Below, one piece after another: positions 11,208 through 23,604 of a DNA stretch of 64,000 nt. The stretch spans positions 1,612,001-1,676,000 of the forward strand of contig JABYQN010000010.1 in NCBI GenBank assembly GCA_022606135.1, in the 5' to 3' direction. Origin of the DNA: Fomes fomentarius (Eukaryota; Basidiomycota; Agaricomycetes; Polyporales; Polyporaceae). The stretch's first letter is position 1. Each line of letters begins with the position of its first letter. The position numbers and the translations under genes were made by a program. Under the pieces are notes generated by a model, which was not told the DNA's origin, made no database searches, and saw only the letters and a list, made by a program, of their open reading frames with translations.

Positions 11208-12750
11208 ATGTTCACCCACTTCCCCACCGACCTCCTCTTTCCTTCGCGCGATGACCCCTTCCGCTCTGTTCACCTTGTCCCGTCCATACTCTCTGTCTGT
11301 GTCCTCTCACTCTACCGTGCTTTCCTCGGTCACCTTTACACTCTTTATCTCTTCACCCGCTCGGACATGAAGACCATCCTCATCCCTACCGTACGTTCAC
11401 AGTCTCCACTCTCCGCTGCCAGTGTCTTCGTAGCCGTGCTCGTACGAGCGGACTGTCCACGACACCGCCTTTCATTTTCTCGATGATCATCGCCAACTCC
11501 GTCTGGGTCCGGATTCTGATCGTTCATTAACTCCCCCAGCTCGTCTATGGCACGGCCGCAGCTCCCGCGTCTCTCACTACCTCACATCTCCCTCTACGCA
11601 TGCTCTGGATATGGGCTCACCTCCTACAATTCTGCATGTCGAATCAGTGCGTTGGGCTGCAGGAGGATGCGGAGAACAAGCCTTGGCGGCCAATACCCTC
11701 GAAGCGAATCACAGTCGTGGCAGCCCGTCGCCTCCGATGGGCGGCGCTCGCCGTCTGTCTCGTCCTCTCGGCTCGGTCTGGCGTGCTCTTGCCGAGCGTC
11801 GCGCTTGCCCTCGCGACGCTTGCGTATAATGAACTCCGGCTCGACTCGCACTGGGCCTCGCGCCATATGTGCAACGCCCTCGGTTACGCTGCGTTCAACG
11901 CGGGAGCGACATATGTCGGCTGCAGCGGTAAGTCAGGTTCAATATTCGGTTATACTGTCCTCCGTCCTGTCGTCCGCTCTCCGCCGTTCACGTCTACGTC
12001 TGTCGACATGACCATTTTCACATACTATCCGCGCCCGGATTGTTTCAGGACCAATCTCATGCATTCGCTTGAGCTCTGACCGTACCCGTATGGCGCAGAG
12101 CGCTTTACATGTACAGACCGTGCGAAGCACGGTCTTCTCAGCTTCCCCACAATTTTTCAGCTCTTCTCTTCTCGAAAACTGATTCGAACTGACCATTCAT
12201 CCGTTCAAGGTTCGCAGTGCATTCCTAAGCCCACTATATCCACCGCCCAAATCATCAACGCCCTCGTCGTTCTCACCACAATCCACGCCCCGGACTTTGA
12301 GGACGCGGCCGGAGACAGGCTTGATGGCCGGCTCACCCTCCCCGTCGTCTACCCGCGTGGGAGCCGCATCGCGATCACCGCCATACTTCTCGCTTGGTCC
12401 GCTTTCCTGGTCCGATATTGGGCCGCCGGCTCGGTGTGTACGATGGTGCTCCTCGGCCTGGGGTCCGCCGCCGGTGTGCGGTTCCTCGTGTGCGACAGCG
12501 CACGAGCGGATCACACATCGTTCCGCTTGTATACGGTGCGTGCTAGAACCAAACGCCTCGGGTTTCAAATCTTGAATTTGCGCCTTTGCGAGCCTCGGTG
12601 CTGCGTGGCATCATGATTCGTGTGATGTGGATTCTTGACTTTCGAGTTTCAACTCGCGGTGGATGATACTTGGCGATTGACGGGCTCTCGTTTTGATTGC
12701 AGGCGTGGTTGTGCACAGTGCAGATTGTACCGTTCTTGGTCCGTGCCTAG
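11208..12750 (+). CDS. UbiA-family integral membrane prenyltransferase
   Basis: Transfers a prenyl chain from a polyprenyl diphosphate to an acceptor inside the membrane. Exons 11208-11390, 11540-11927, 12210-12535 and 12703-12750 give 314 residues in frame. The first aspartate-rich site is NQCVGLQEDAENKPWRPIP, the fungal NQxxGxxED-NKPWRP form. The second is DFEDAAGDRLDGRLTLPVV. Hydrophobic helices alternate through the protein. Introns are long for this window (149, 282 and 167 nt). Fungal relatives act in meroterpenoid or other secondary pathways; the substrate cannot be read from sequence, and no clear cluster partner surrounds it. Confidence 0.88.
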
Positions 12751-15700
12751 CTTTACAGCATGCAAGTCTGGAGCTGCTGGTTCTCCGCTGGCGCCTGCCG
12801 GAGCCATCTTACGTCCGAGGGGAAACATCTTGAATATCTTGCACGTTGGTCCCACCTACATCTAACTTATTCAGGTGCGCAGCCCCACCGTCACTCTCTG
12901 CAGTATTTGCTCACGCCGTCACGATAGTTGACTGTTTCAGGTTATCTCGAGGTTATCTTGTACTGCTCCAGAGTCTTGCTCGTCTTGCTCTCGCATACCC
13001 ACCCACACTCTTTTGACGGACATATCCTATCCTACATCTAGCTCGAACCACTCCGCTCCCTCATTCCTCGTCTCCGTACTTCGTCCTAATGGCGCCTAGC
13101 GATCCCGTACGCCAGGTCTCTGTACATGAGCTCTCATAACCAGCGAAAGAACCAAAGAAAGACGATGCGCAGTTGTTGTACGATACTTAGATAAGCTCCA
13201 TATACCCTACCGGATACCGGATGTACTATTCGACCTATAGCACCGTCTAGCTAATGCCATCTAGCTCTGTTGTTGTTGCTTTGACACAAACTCCTACTAC
13301 TCGTCTTGGCCCGGTGTCTGCCAGGCCCGTTGCATGACGTGTTGTCATGTGGACCTTACCTACCTACTTCTAGATTCAGATTCAAGCGACTGGCCCGCAT
13401 CTGCCAAAGAGGCTCTATATATGCCTGCCGATCTCTCACAGATTCAACTTGGACCCTGTCTCGTAGAGGAGATTGCCAGAAGAAATTGCCATCCCGTTCC
13501 TGGTGGGAGATACGAATAGTGGTTACGCGGAGGGTCGACTAGCGGGCGATTGTCCAGATGTGTATCGCCTACAGATGCGGTGGACGAGGCCCGCTCAACG
13601 AGCTACGAGCCACTGCACCCCGTAACGGTCTGGGTCGCGAGGAAGTTGACACACGGGCCTTTCGCACGGAACCGAGGGGCCTAGGATCCGCGGACACCGT
13701 CTGCCGAGCTCTGAACTGCGTTTGCGGGCCTTTTTTTGTCGTTCCGAGATCTTCTTCGTCCTACCTATGTAAGGATTAAAACACAAATAAGCTGAGCATC
13801 CGACTGATTCTCTTTGGGAGGCTCCGCCCACGCACCGCGATTGCACCCACGCGACCGCGGCCGCACAATCCTCTCGTTAGGCGTTCAACATAATCGCGAC
13901 ACGGCCGCTATCACTCTCCGTCTCTTCTCTGTGCTGTCCGTTCCGACCATGCCGGCCTCCCCGGGCTTCTTTGGCATAGGACTCGTGCCGCGATTGGACG
14001 TAACGAGAGGTCTCCCCCTATTTCCAGGCTTACGGCGCACCCTTGCTTCTTGGTCTAGGCGAGTCGTCGTCTGCTGACCTGGGGGAGGGGAAACTCTTTC
14101 TCATATGGGGTGCATGCTTGAACGGCCGCCATACCCTGTGCTCTCGCTGTGTGCAGTAGTCTGCAGCCTGAGTGCTCTTCGGTCAAGTACGAGCAATGCC
14201 ACTGTGTAGGAGATATGCCAGTGCTTGCCTAGGTGATTCTTTTGAGGCGTTCTCGAATCTCACAGCCGTGGTAGCAACGGCGGGCGGCATTCCGTGCATG
14301 GTCAGTCACCGGGTGTGGATACGATTTGAGTACATAGAGATGCTCAGGGTTGAGACGGACATACTATGCCACCTGTAAATCGGGCATTCCCTTTGCACAG
14401 TACCACGAGGCACAGGCGCGTCCGCCGTGTCGGTCGCAACGGGCCATAGTAGTGTAATAGTAGCCTGTGGAAGACCGTGACGCTGCGGGAGTTGTGAACA
14501 TGCACACCGCAAGCATATGATGCCTTTGGCTAAGTAGTGGTGACTCAACGGCGCGACTGAAGACTCAACACGGTGACTCAGCTTGCAGTATGGTACCACC
14601 ACGAAACGCCAACCGGCGTACTGATACGATTCCCGCAGCACACACCCGCTGACAGGGTTGTCCCTTCAGGGGTAGACTCGACTCTGAAGCGTTCGTGGCC
14701 CAGAGTGGCTTTTGACCCTCGTTCACACACCGCTCCGAGTCGCTAGCGCTTCAGTGGTCATGAACTCCCACTGCGAAGGTTGAGTGGTCTTGCTGTGAAA
14801 TAGGATAGAAACATAATTCACTCACCTAAACATCAATGGTTGCCCCACAGCACCTCAACCATGGACTCTGGACTTCCAGTGTCCTGCGCCGCAGCTGGAT
14901 GTCATATATCACCATTCTGAAGGCTGTTCATGCATTATGATTTATAAGATACCGGGCTTTGAGCTTCCGACGGGCGGCGGGTTGGATGACGCGTTTCTGA
15001 CGGCTGCCAGTGACCGGTGCCAACGCTACCGCATGCCTTTTGTCTACACGAAAGGAGTGCGTGAAGTAGTCGATGCATCCATTGCCATCGCCATTGGTTC
15101 TGAACCTCACTGCGATTCGAATGCCACGCGTGTATTTTCCCCCATACACGGCGGAGTGTATATAAGTAGCATGTCAGTCACCTCTGGCCACTACTGATGT
15201 TTCACTGGCTGCTTCCATGCCAGCGCGCATGGGTGGCACCGGGCGTGCCTTGAGCGTGTCGGGTTGACCGTTGGTGACATATGAACTTGAACACTTGACT
15301 AAGCGCGCCCTGTGAGCACGGCACTCTTCCACGGCTGCAAACGAATGTCAATGAGTGAACAGCTACGATGGTCCGCGGTATGTCGCAGAGAGAACTGTGT
15401 TGAGTGGAAGGAAGTTGTGAAAGTGATGTCATCACCGAACAGATCCCATCCTCTTGTGGCAAAATGACGCCGCCGCAGACGCTCGCCGAGACTGGGCGGT
15501 GCGCACTGTGCAAAGTTCACCGTCAACGTCTCGTCAACCTCGTCCAAGTCCGTTGCATGGACACTTGGACCACTGTCCAGATATAAGAGGAACTGATTTG
15601 AGCGAGGAGTGGTGTGCGTGCGCGGGGCGTGATTATGTGCAGTGGAAATGCTGGAATGTGCTCTGCAGGCGAGACGAGACCCGCGTTTCTGCAGTTGATC

Positions 15701-15936
15701 AGAAACAGTCTCAGTCTCAGTCTGCTCTTGCCCCTTCCCCAACACGTTCCCTTCGCCTGCGCTCTCTGGCCCACACTGCACAGTCTCTCTTTTCTCTCTG
15801 CTTCCTCCCTAGCCCTCAAGCCTCGCAGTCTCTCCCGTAGCCTGCATCTCCACGGTCGCGTGTCGCTCAGATTGCCACCCAGTGCGCAACTGCACGCAGT
15901 CACGCCTTCTCTTCTTCGGCATTGGATTCCTAGTCC
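12751..15936. other. Gene-poor region of about 3.2 kb
   Basis: The longest stretch without a recognisable gene. Open frames are short (under about 190 codons), overlap on both strands and show no family motif. Short frames ending near 13.5 kb look coding-like only locally. I saw no terminal repeats or transposase remnants. Confidence 0.5.
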
Positions 15937-18308
15937 ATGTCCCGCTCTTCCACCGTCGCCCGTACTCGTGCGGTTCTCTTTGCCCTCGGCTTCGCCTGTA
16001 CACAATGTGTAACGCAAGTATCCGGCAAATTTGTCGACCCCATGCAGCAGGTGAGCACATCCCGCGCTCGGTCTGGGGACAGCTTCTTCGCCAGATTTCA
16101 ACGCTTACCGTCACTCCCCGGATACTCGCCTATTTCGCTAATAGGGTTTCCTGTTTGACTGGTCGGGCGACCAGAGCCCTCCCAACCCCACTGCAGGTGC
16201 GCCCATCCTATTCTTTACACCTTTATCGTGCCTGACGTGCGTTCCTTGCAACGCGCAGCGCAATGCCAAGTTCTGCACATTACCTGGGGGAGACGATCTG
16301 CAAACGGGTGCGTACCCATGCTCTTAGCTTCTATGCTTCGACTTGATAGCTCCCATCCTCGTCCGTGCTCTGCAGTCCAAATCCGGCTGCCCCGTACTTT
16401 CTCCAGATATACACATCGTGAGTGATCTTGACGGCTACATCCGTGCATATATGCCTCATCATTGCCATATGCGGCGTCCTGATTGCCTTTCCCTGTTCCT
16501 GCCACTTTAAAGAACGTTCATCACCCCATTCGTGATCCCCGCGGGGAGCGGACAGTCCTTCGTACGTTCTCCAACACTTATTTGACATGAGAATGGAACC
16601 AGGCTGATCGTCGTGTATCATTCAAAATGTAGGATTGGCCTGTTCCATTCGTGCCCGGGACACAGGTAAGTCGATGGACGCCCACGCCATGAAATCTGAT
16701 CCTCCATATTGACAGCATCTGGATCACAGTTTCAAATATGCATGGTACGTATCTGCGCGAATGCTCAAGAGAAGGCTCAATGTGTTGACGTTCTGACCTA
16801 CCTCAGTTCGCAAGCAATAATGTTACGGGTGGTTGCCAGCAGGTCTCTACCGTCTACCAGGCACCAAACACTACGCTTGCGGATCCTCCCACATGTCAAA
16901 ATCTGACGTACTATCAACCGGATCAAGTACTGGGTGTGGATGCTACGCTACCAGATGGGTCATGGTCAACGTATGGTTGGGTCAACCAGGTGAGTTTCGG
17001 CCATCTCGTGTGAGTTGGGCTATGAATTTACGCTCGTGCAGTGTAGCGACATTTCTATCAAGCCTACGAATGGTACTCCCCCATACACGTACACGGTGAG
17101 TATCAATCTGTACGTGATCCGGCAAATCGACCTCTAAGAGTGCCTCCACTAGATATCTCCTGCTCTCCGCCCTCCATATAACTTCACTTCCGATAACAAG
17201 GACCCTGTGGACTGGACGGTGACATTAGTAAGTGACTTATAACTTTGGACAGGATATGGCCATGTTTGACGAAGCAAACACAGGCGTATGGACTGCCGTT
17301 CTGGCTCACTGTCGCCGATTCTTCAGGTATGGCGTGGACACAAGGGCCGTTGCATGCGAGCGGCGGCTCAACAGCATGCCTCTCTGCGGGTAGCTCGTGA
17401 GTTCCAGATGTCACGCATTTGCGCTAAGAAGCTCAAGCCTCGCTTGAACCCACGTAGATCTTCCGACAGCGACGGACTGTCGACGGGCGCAACAGTGGGC
17501 GTTGCATTCGGCGGACTCATCGTTGGACTCCTCGCAGGCGCAATCGGGGCCATCTTCTTCCTCCGACGGAGGTCGGTGCGTTATCAGCAAGTCAACAGCC
17601 TCCATCTCCGGCACAAATCCGCCGAGTCCCCCTCGACCTCGGATTGGGCTTTGCAGACCCTTCGTCGAGCGCATCGAGCACGTTCCCCGAAGTCGCAGCT
17701 CACCGCACGATATCGATCCCTATGTCCTCCCCGCAGGCGATAATACGTCGCCCTTTAACCCGTACGCGAGCTTCCAGGACTCACAGCAGTCGCCGCACTC
17801 GACGTCCGACCGCCTAGCAATGCCATCTACGAGCACGAGCCCGAGCCCGCAACACGAGCATGCACACTCGCGCTCGTACACCAGCAGCAGCAGCAATGTG
17901 CCCACCGTCGGCGTAGCATCGCCCACCGCCACCATGAGCCCGAACGCGAACAGCATTAGCAGCAGCACTAACGCGAATATCCCACCGCGGTCGCCGATCA
18001 GCGGGCTCGGCCCAGCGCCGAGCGGCAACCAGCATGTGTATGTGGTGCACCACGACGGGGGGCGGCCGCCGCCGGTGACGGTGTTCACGAGCGACGGGAC
18101 GGAGGTGGTGGAGCTACCGCCGCAGTATGAGAACGCGGCGGAGGAGAGGAGGAGGGAGGACCAGGAGCGGAGGAGGGCTCGGGGAGGAGGAGGGGTGCAG
18201 GGCCCGGATCAAAGGAGGAGGCCGGGGGCATGCCGGTCAAGCAGGGGAGGAGGTCGCAGGGTGCGAGTTCATAGCGACGGCGCTGCGGGAGGGGTGGATG
18301 CAGGGTAA
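15937..18308 (+). CDS. Putative secreted-domain, single-pass membrane protein
   Basis: Family unknown to me by name. Thirteen exons read: 15937-16050, 16145-16196, 16259-16307, 16376-16417, 16513-16561, 16633-16665, 16716-16744, 16807-16989, 17042-17095, 17153-17227, 17284-17396, 17458-17571, 17657-18308 (about 519 residues). Residues 10-27 form a signal peptide. The extracellular part has N-glycosylation sites (NNVTGG, PNTTLAD) and few cysteines. A membrane span follows (VGVAFGGLIVGLLAGAIGAI) with a basic stop (RRR). The cytoplasmic tail is Ser-rich, contains a PPQYENAAEE stretch and ends in Arg/Gly repeats. The junction of exons 6 and 7 misses frame by one base with canonical sites. The architecture suggests a wall- or surface-associated sensor, but this is inference. 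Confidence 0.7.
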
Positions 18309-19185
18309 GGCAGAAGGGTGAGTTCCCTCCCTTGTCTGTGCGCGGAAAAATGGATCATGCAACTTGAAGTCTCTGGATGCGGTTCGGTATAGTGTATCAC
18401 TCTTGTGAATGTCCTTCGTCCTCGTGCCCGTGCCCCGTCCCCATCCCCATCCCTATCTTCGTGTCTTCGTGTCTAACTTCTTCTTCGTCGTGGCTCAGTC
18501 GTGGAGTACGTATATCTGTTCGGAATCTAGTCGTCGGTCATGGTTGTCCGGTCCCGCTTTCTGTCGCCGTTCGTGTCATAATAGGTCACACATACACACA
18601 CACTTTCACGTTTACGCTCGCTCACGCCCTCTAACGTCCACGCGCTTCATCTTCCCTTCTGTCATCTTTACGCTCTGCCCTTTCGCCGTCGTGGACGCTG
18701 TCGAACTAGTATCAGCATCAGTTAGTGTACATGCCTACATACAAGCCATGGAACCACGGCTCCCTCGGACTTCTCTCTCTCTATCCTCTCTATAATCTCT
18801 AGGATATCGAGTCCTGGTCACTGCGTGCAATGGATTGTAGTAACGGACTTTGCTTTCCCCATCCTGAGATATCGCACTGGCGAGCCAACTTTCGACAGTC
18901 AGCGGTTATTCGACGTTTCTTTCAGTCTGACATGCGTTCGTTATATCTGATTTCGCACCGGCTCCTCGTAGTTACACGTCTCGTTCCCGCGCATGCAGGG
19001 TTGGGTGTATTCGCTATGTAGTATGCACGTGCTCATCTACCACAGGTGGTGTTCTCGTCTATCCTGCACACATAACCGCCCTGAAACATGGCCGATCAGT
19101 ACTCAGTACTCAGTACCAGCAGGATACTGGACAGGACAGCATCTACTCACTCCTCATATCCATATCCGTTGTATGTAGTCTGTGC
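18309..19185. other. Intergenic between convergent genes
   Basis: 877 bases between two 3' ends. It contains CT-rich and short CA-repeat stretches (around 18588-18605). No gene seen. Confidence 0.6.
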
Positions 19186-21312
19186 TCATGCACCCGCACA
19201 GGCAACATAGACTCCGATTGGAGCGGGTCGCCAGCCGTCTCGCTCACTCAGATTTCTCCATCCCGGAGGAAGAGCGCTGTTCTCATTCTCAGCCGTGCCT
19301 GTATCTGTATCGACTGCGGCGGCGTTGTCGCTGGTGAGAGACAGAGACAGGAGGGCGTTCAGCCGCGTGTCCATCACGCCGATGGCCGTGCTGGAGTCCC
19401 AGTCCTGCGTGCGTGCGGAACGTTAGTGGACACAGGACACAAGGCGATGAATAGATGGTAGGGAGGGGAGACGGGTACGAAAGAACGAACGAACGAACCG
19501 TGGAATTGAAATTGATGTTGGTGGACGGTGCGGGGGCTTGCTGGGTCACGATCGACAGTGCTGCTGCAAGCTTGGGCCGCTCTGCGCTCACGGCGTGCAG
19601 GAGGGCGCTGGCGCTGCGGCGGTTGGTTGTGATTGCGATGTGAGCAAATGCAAGCGTGGAGGACCGTTGGCCCCGACACGAATTGAGAAACTCACGCCTT
19701 CGAATGTGCTTCTGCGCCGAGTCCGAGCTCGAGCCCGAGCGTGGAGACGATGCGGACGACGAGGCTCTCCCGAAGGTCCGCTGCGTTGTCCGCGTCGGCC
19801 ACCCCGCGCGGGCTGCTGTCGACGAGTTGTTTCGCCCAGCTTGCGAGGCAGAGGTCGTACGTCGGGTCGGACTTGGGCTCTTCTGGCGCGAGCGAGACGG
19901 TCTCTGCCGTGAAGTCGTCGTCGCCTTTGCTGGTGGAAGAGGGGCGCGCGAGGCGGAAGGCGATGGCTGTGACGAGGCGGAGGGGTAGTGTGGAATGTAG
20001 AGAGTGCAAGTGGGCGAGCAGGGGAGACCAGATGGCGATTGAGGCGCGGGGGAGCGCAAGCGAAGTTTGTGTTTGGTCGGGTGCCAGCCTCTTTCTATAG
20101 ACGGACGAGACAACGGTGTCAGTATGGCATTCGATGCTGAACGAAGAAAGAGACGTGTGGACGCACTTTTTGGACAGGGGCACGAGCATGCTCTTGTCGA
20201 GCAGGACTTCGGACAGCCGATCGAGAGCCCATTTTTCCTGGGCATCTTCCTCGTCGCCGTCACCTGGGGCGTCGTCCCAGCCGACTCTGCCTGTTGCAGA
20301 AGCAACCTTCGCTTCCGAAATCCATCGCTCGACATCTCGCAAGAGCCTGGTGATATCTGCCCGGTACTGGACATGCAGCGTCGCGTCCCGGGTGATCGCT
20401 TTCATGAGCGCCTTGTACTCCTTCAGCAGCGGAGCAAGCGGCCGCAACGGAGGCGCGGGGACGGCAGACGGCGCGCTTGGGTTGAGCGTAGGCAAGAAGT
20501 AGTTATGCAATAGCCACGCCATGGACTACGAGAATCCGATCGTTCGTTAGCGACAATACTCCATGAGGACGGAATGGGGACGCTGACTTCTCGTGCGGCG
20601 TCTCGAAGCACTTCAAGACTGGGGAGGTCATCGTGCGTAGCCGCGTGTCGGAGCTCGACAAGCCAAGCTGGGAGACCAAGTTGTTGTGCGATGCTGTGGA
20701 TTGACCGGGCGTATGCGCCGAGCTGAAGGGGGTCCACAAGGCCGTTCACGAGTCTGATGATGACAGACGCGTAACTCATGCGAAGAGAGAGGTAGGACGA
20801 GGATGAGGCTGCGGTCCCATCCTGTATCATCACACTCAGAATTGCGTGAACAGACTCTAGTGCGTGAGGCAAAGGCACAGACGCCTTCCATGCAGCTAGC
20901 TGGCAGAGGGAAGGGTTAGAGAAGTAGTATGTAACGGAGTTTGTGGGAAACCCACTCGGTTCACTGCGCGTTGCGTCGCCTCGAAGTGATTTTCATCTGT
21001 GTATATCCATGAGCAGACCTGCTCCAGCTCGCTGAGGCTTTCCCATGGGACCCGACGGGGAGATGCATCTTGTCCTGTGGCTGTTAGCCAACTCTGGACA
21101 GATGATTTGCATGGGACGCCGACACAGATGATGCACGTGGAAGCCACGTGGACGATGGATGCTCCCTTGAACGGCAGTTTCTTCTTCCCCTCCAAGCCAG
21201 ACCATGTCAACTCCTTGAATGCGGCTCCTAGCTCCTGCAATGGAAATGCGGAGTAAACACCAGCAGATCGCATTGCATATTTTGGGTGACTGCCGTCGAC
21301 ATATGTGGTCAA
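19186..21312 (-). CDS. LAS1: LAS1, pre-rRNA ITS2 endonuclease
   Basis: Las1 cuts ITS2 in the large-subunit rRNA precursor, working with Grc3. Exons on the minus strand: 21312-20956, 20899-20588, 20525-20167, 20094-19696, an exon ending at 19499, and 19404-19186. The N-terminus carries RRVPWESLSELEQV. The HEPN nuclease motif is LVELRHAATHDDLPSLEVLR (catalytic Arg/His). The C-terminus is LPPGWRNLSERDGW followed by PIGVYV, typical of the family. The start codon is uncertain: the conserved part begins near 21060, but the frame is open to ATG at 21312. Around 19690 the frame of exon 4 does not connect to the next conserved block (AFAHIAITTNRRSAS) by a normal GT-AG intron. Confidence 0.88.
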
Positions 21313-21792
21313 AGCCCGCCGCAGTGTACGGACTCGCGAGTCTCCGTCGCCTATCTTAAAACTCAGTGACTTGGTGCCGTGCTATAGTCGCCTCGACAGA
21401 CAGCCTGCGGAAGTACCGGATGTTGTGACAGTCAATCGCAGCCTCCGATCCCATAGCGCCATGGCGTCAAGTTCGGGAATGTGGGCGGCATGCACGGGTA
21501 TGTGCATCGCTTTCTCCGCACAAGGTCCTGTACCCTTTGCAACGCAACGTTGAGAAGACGCGGCCCCAGTCCTCGACCAGTGATACGTATACCGGTACTT
21601 CTGAGCTTTCCCACCGACTCCGGATCGCCTGGCAATGATATATAAGAACAGTGTCTTCACCCCGAGTTTGTACATCAACCCGAACAGACTTCTCCTCGTG
21701 GGGTACCTGAGCACTCCCTATCCTCCATCCTCCACAAGTACCGGTCCTACATCCACCTCTCTTTGTGGCAAGACGATATCTTGTCCGGCGTC
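21313..21792. other. Divergent promoter region, LAS1 / DUF7702-A
   Basis: 480 bases between two divergently transcribed genes. No gene seen; expected to hold both promoters. Confidence 0.55.
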
Positions 21793-22878
21793 ATGGCTCT
21801 CGATGCACACGGCATAATTGCCATTGTAGAGATGGTTATCTACGTACCCATCCTCATAGTAGGTGGTATACTTTCTTTCCAACATGGCTTCTCCCGCAAA
21901 GCTGGATGGATATTCCTGGTCATCCTGGCAGTCTGTGAGTTGCTCGTTCGCTTCTTGACTATTTCTACGGCACACAGCATAAATTAACCGCGCTTCCCCT
22001 AGTCCGCATCGTGGGGGGTATCACACGCCTCGTCGCGGAGCACGACAAGACAAATATCACAGCAAGAATTGTCTACACCATCATGGAATCGTCAGGGATC
22101 TCGCCGCTGCTCACCGCAACATTGGGCTTCCTGGGCACAATGTGAGTTATGCCTGACACATTCAGCGCGATGATCCACAGACTCATCATTTCTATGATGT
22201 AATCTAGATGCCAATATTCGCTCGATCACGATCCCCGCATCATACGCGGGATGAGACTCCTCGGTCTCGTAGGCATCGTCGGTGTCATCCTTGGGGTCGT
22301 CGGAGGGTCTGACACCTCGAGCGCAAAGTCCCAGAGCGATCTCGACGATGCTAATACCCTTCGGCACGCTGGAGTCATCCTTTATGTCGTCCTCTACGCC
22401 GGCACTGTCATCGCGACGCTCTTCTGTTGGATGAACAAGGCAGCAATCCTGAAATACCGTCGTCAGGTTCGTACTCTGATTCCCTCGCATGTGACCACAA
22501 ACATATGAAACTTGTTACCTGTAGCTACTCACGGGCATTGTTGCGACGCTCCCGTTCCTCTTCGTGCGCGTCCTTTACGGCGTGCTTTCCTCCTTTGCCC
22601 CACCCATCATCGCATTTGGTCCCGACGGAAATCCAACGTCCGCGAAGCCGAGCAATGATGGACTGGGCAAGTTCAGCTCATCTTCGTCAGAGTGGGGTAT
22701 CTACCTCGTCATGTCCGTGCTCATGGAGTACATCGCGGTCGTCATCTACGCCGTCGTAGGCATTACCACACCCCTGAGTAAAGACCTGCCGGACTACGGG
22801 AAGGCAAGTAATACGTCGAGGGACGTGAGTGGTGCGGGATACCCAATGGGGGCATACGCGCCGTATGCCACAAGATAG
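21793..22878 (+). CDS. DUF7702-type multi-pass membrane protein, copy A
   Basis: Fungal family of unknown function with about seven membrane helices. Exons 21793-21934, 22003-22141, 22208-22466 and 22525-22878 give 297 residues. It starts MALDAHGIIAIVEM and continues with ARIVYTIMESSGISPLL, LDDANTLRHAGVILYVV, and WGIYLVMSVLMEYIAVVIY near the end; the last part is the family hallmark. An in-frame ATG lies 30 bases upstream. It forms a tandem pair with the gene at 23605, with conserved intron positions and phases. The C-terminal tail is short and polar, probably cytoplasmic. Confidence 0.85.
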
Positions 22879-23604
22879 ACTTTGGAGGCGAAATGCGAGG
22901 ATGCCGCGTTGTTCGTTCATTGTTGAGTCAAAGTACATATGAGATCCCTGTATCCCGAGTGTGATATATCTATGTCGTCACGAGATCGGCCGTGCCAAAT
23001 TTGCGTTCAAACCTAAGACTTGCTATAACATGATGGCGTTTTGTAGGTGTATAATGCCGGGCACCTTGGAAGTTGGAGGTATGAGTCCCATTGAGACTGG
23101 GTATGTACAGACACTGCCAAGGATTTGACTGGATCGGATTACCAACTTTGACCAACGTTCCTGAGTTCGCGGACGATGCTCACCAAGCTCGAGATAGCCG
23201 TACGGTTGTCGATCGGATTAACGTGGGTCTCCCAGGTTCGGATTGTCATCCACTTTTCAGGATTCCGAGACTCGATCATGATATCAGCAGTAAATGCATC
23301 GCCACCGCCGAAGTAGGGCCGCGTCGCTGTACTTGCTGAGTCAATCCATGTCCGACGCGTACGGCCTTGGACTGGCAGGTGCACTGCGCGCGAAGGGCGG
23401 GCTCGCTCCAATATGTAAGACTGCTATATCATTGACGGATACGCAGGGACCGAGGAAATCATATAGGGGACTCGCTTCCCCTGGGGCCCCTGGGGATTCA
23501 CTCACCCTCAGATTCCTTACACTACAGCAGCTCCAACCCTATTCCTTCCATTTGCTTTCTCTCCAACCGATCTATATCCCTCTGTCGAACTTCAGAGCAT
23601 CACC
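22879..23604. other. Intergenic between the two DUF7702 copies
   Basis: 726 bases. No gene supported. It should contain the 3' UTR of copy A and the promoter of copy B; the start context of copy B is caccATGg. Confidence 0.55.

Noticed and set aside
8552..12750. OYE plus UbiA as a meroterpenoid gene cluster
   Set aside because: Only two candidate genes, 1.5 kb apart, with no polyketide synthase, cyclase, P450 or transporter nearby; the neighbours are housekeeping genes.
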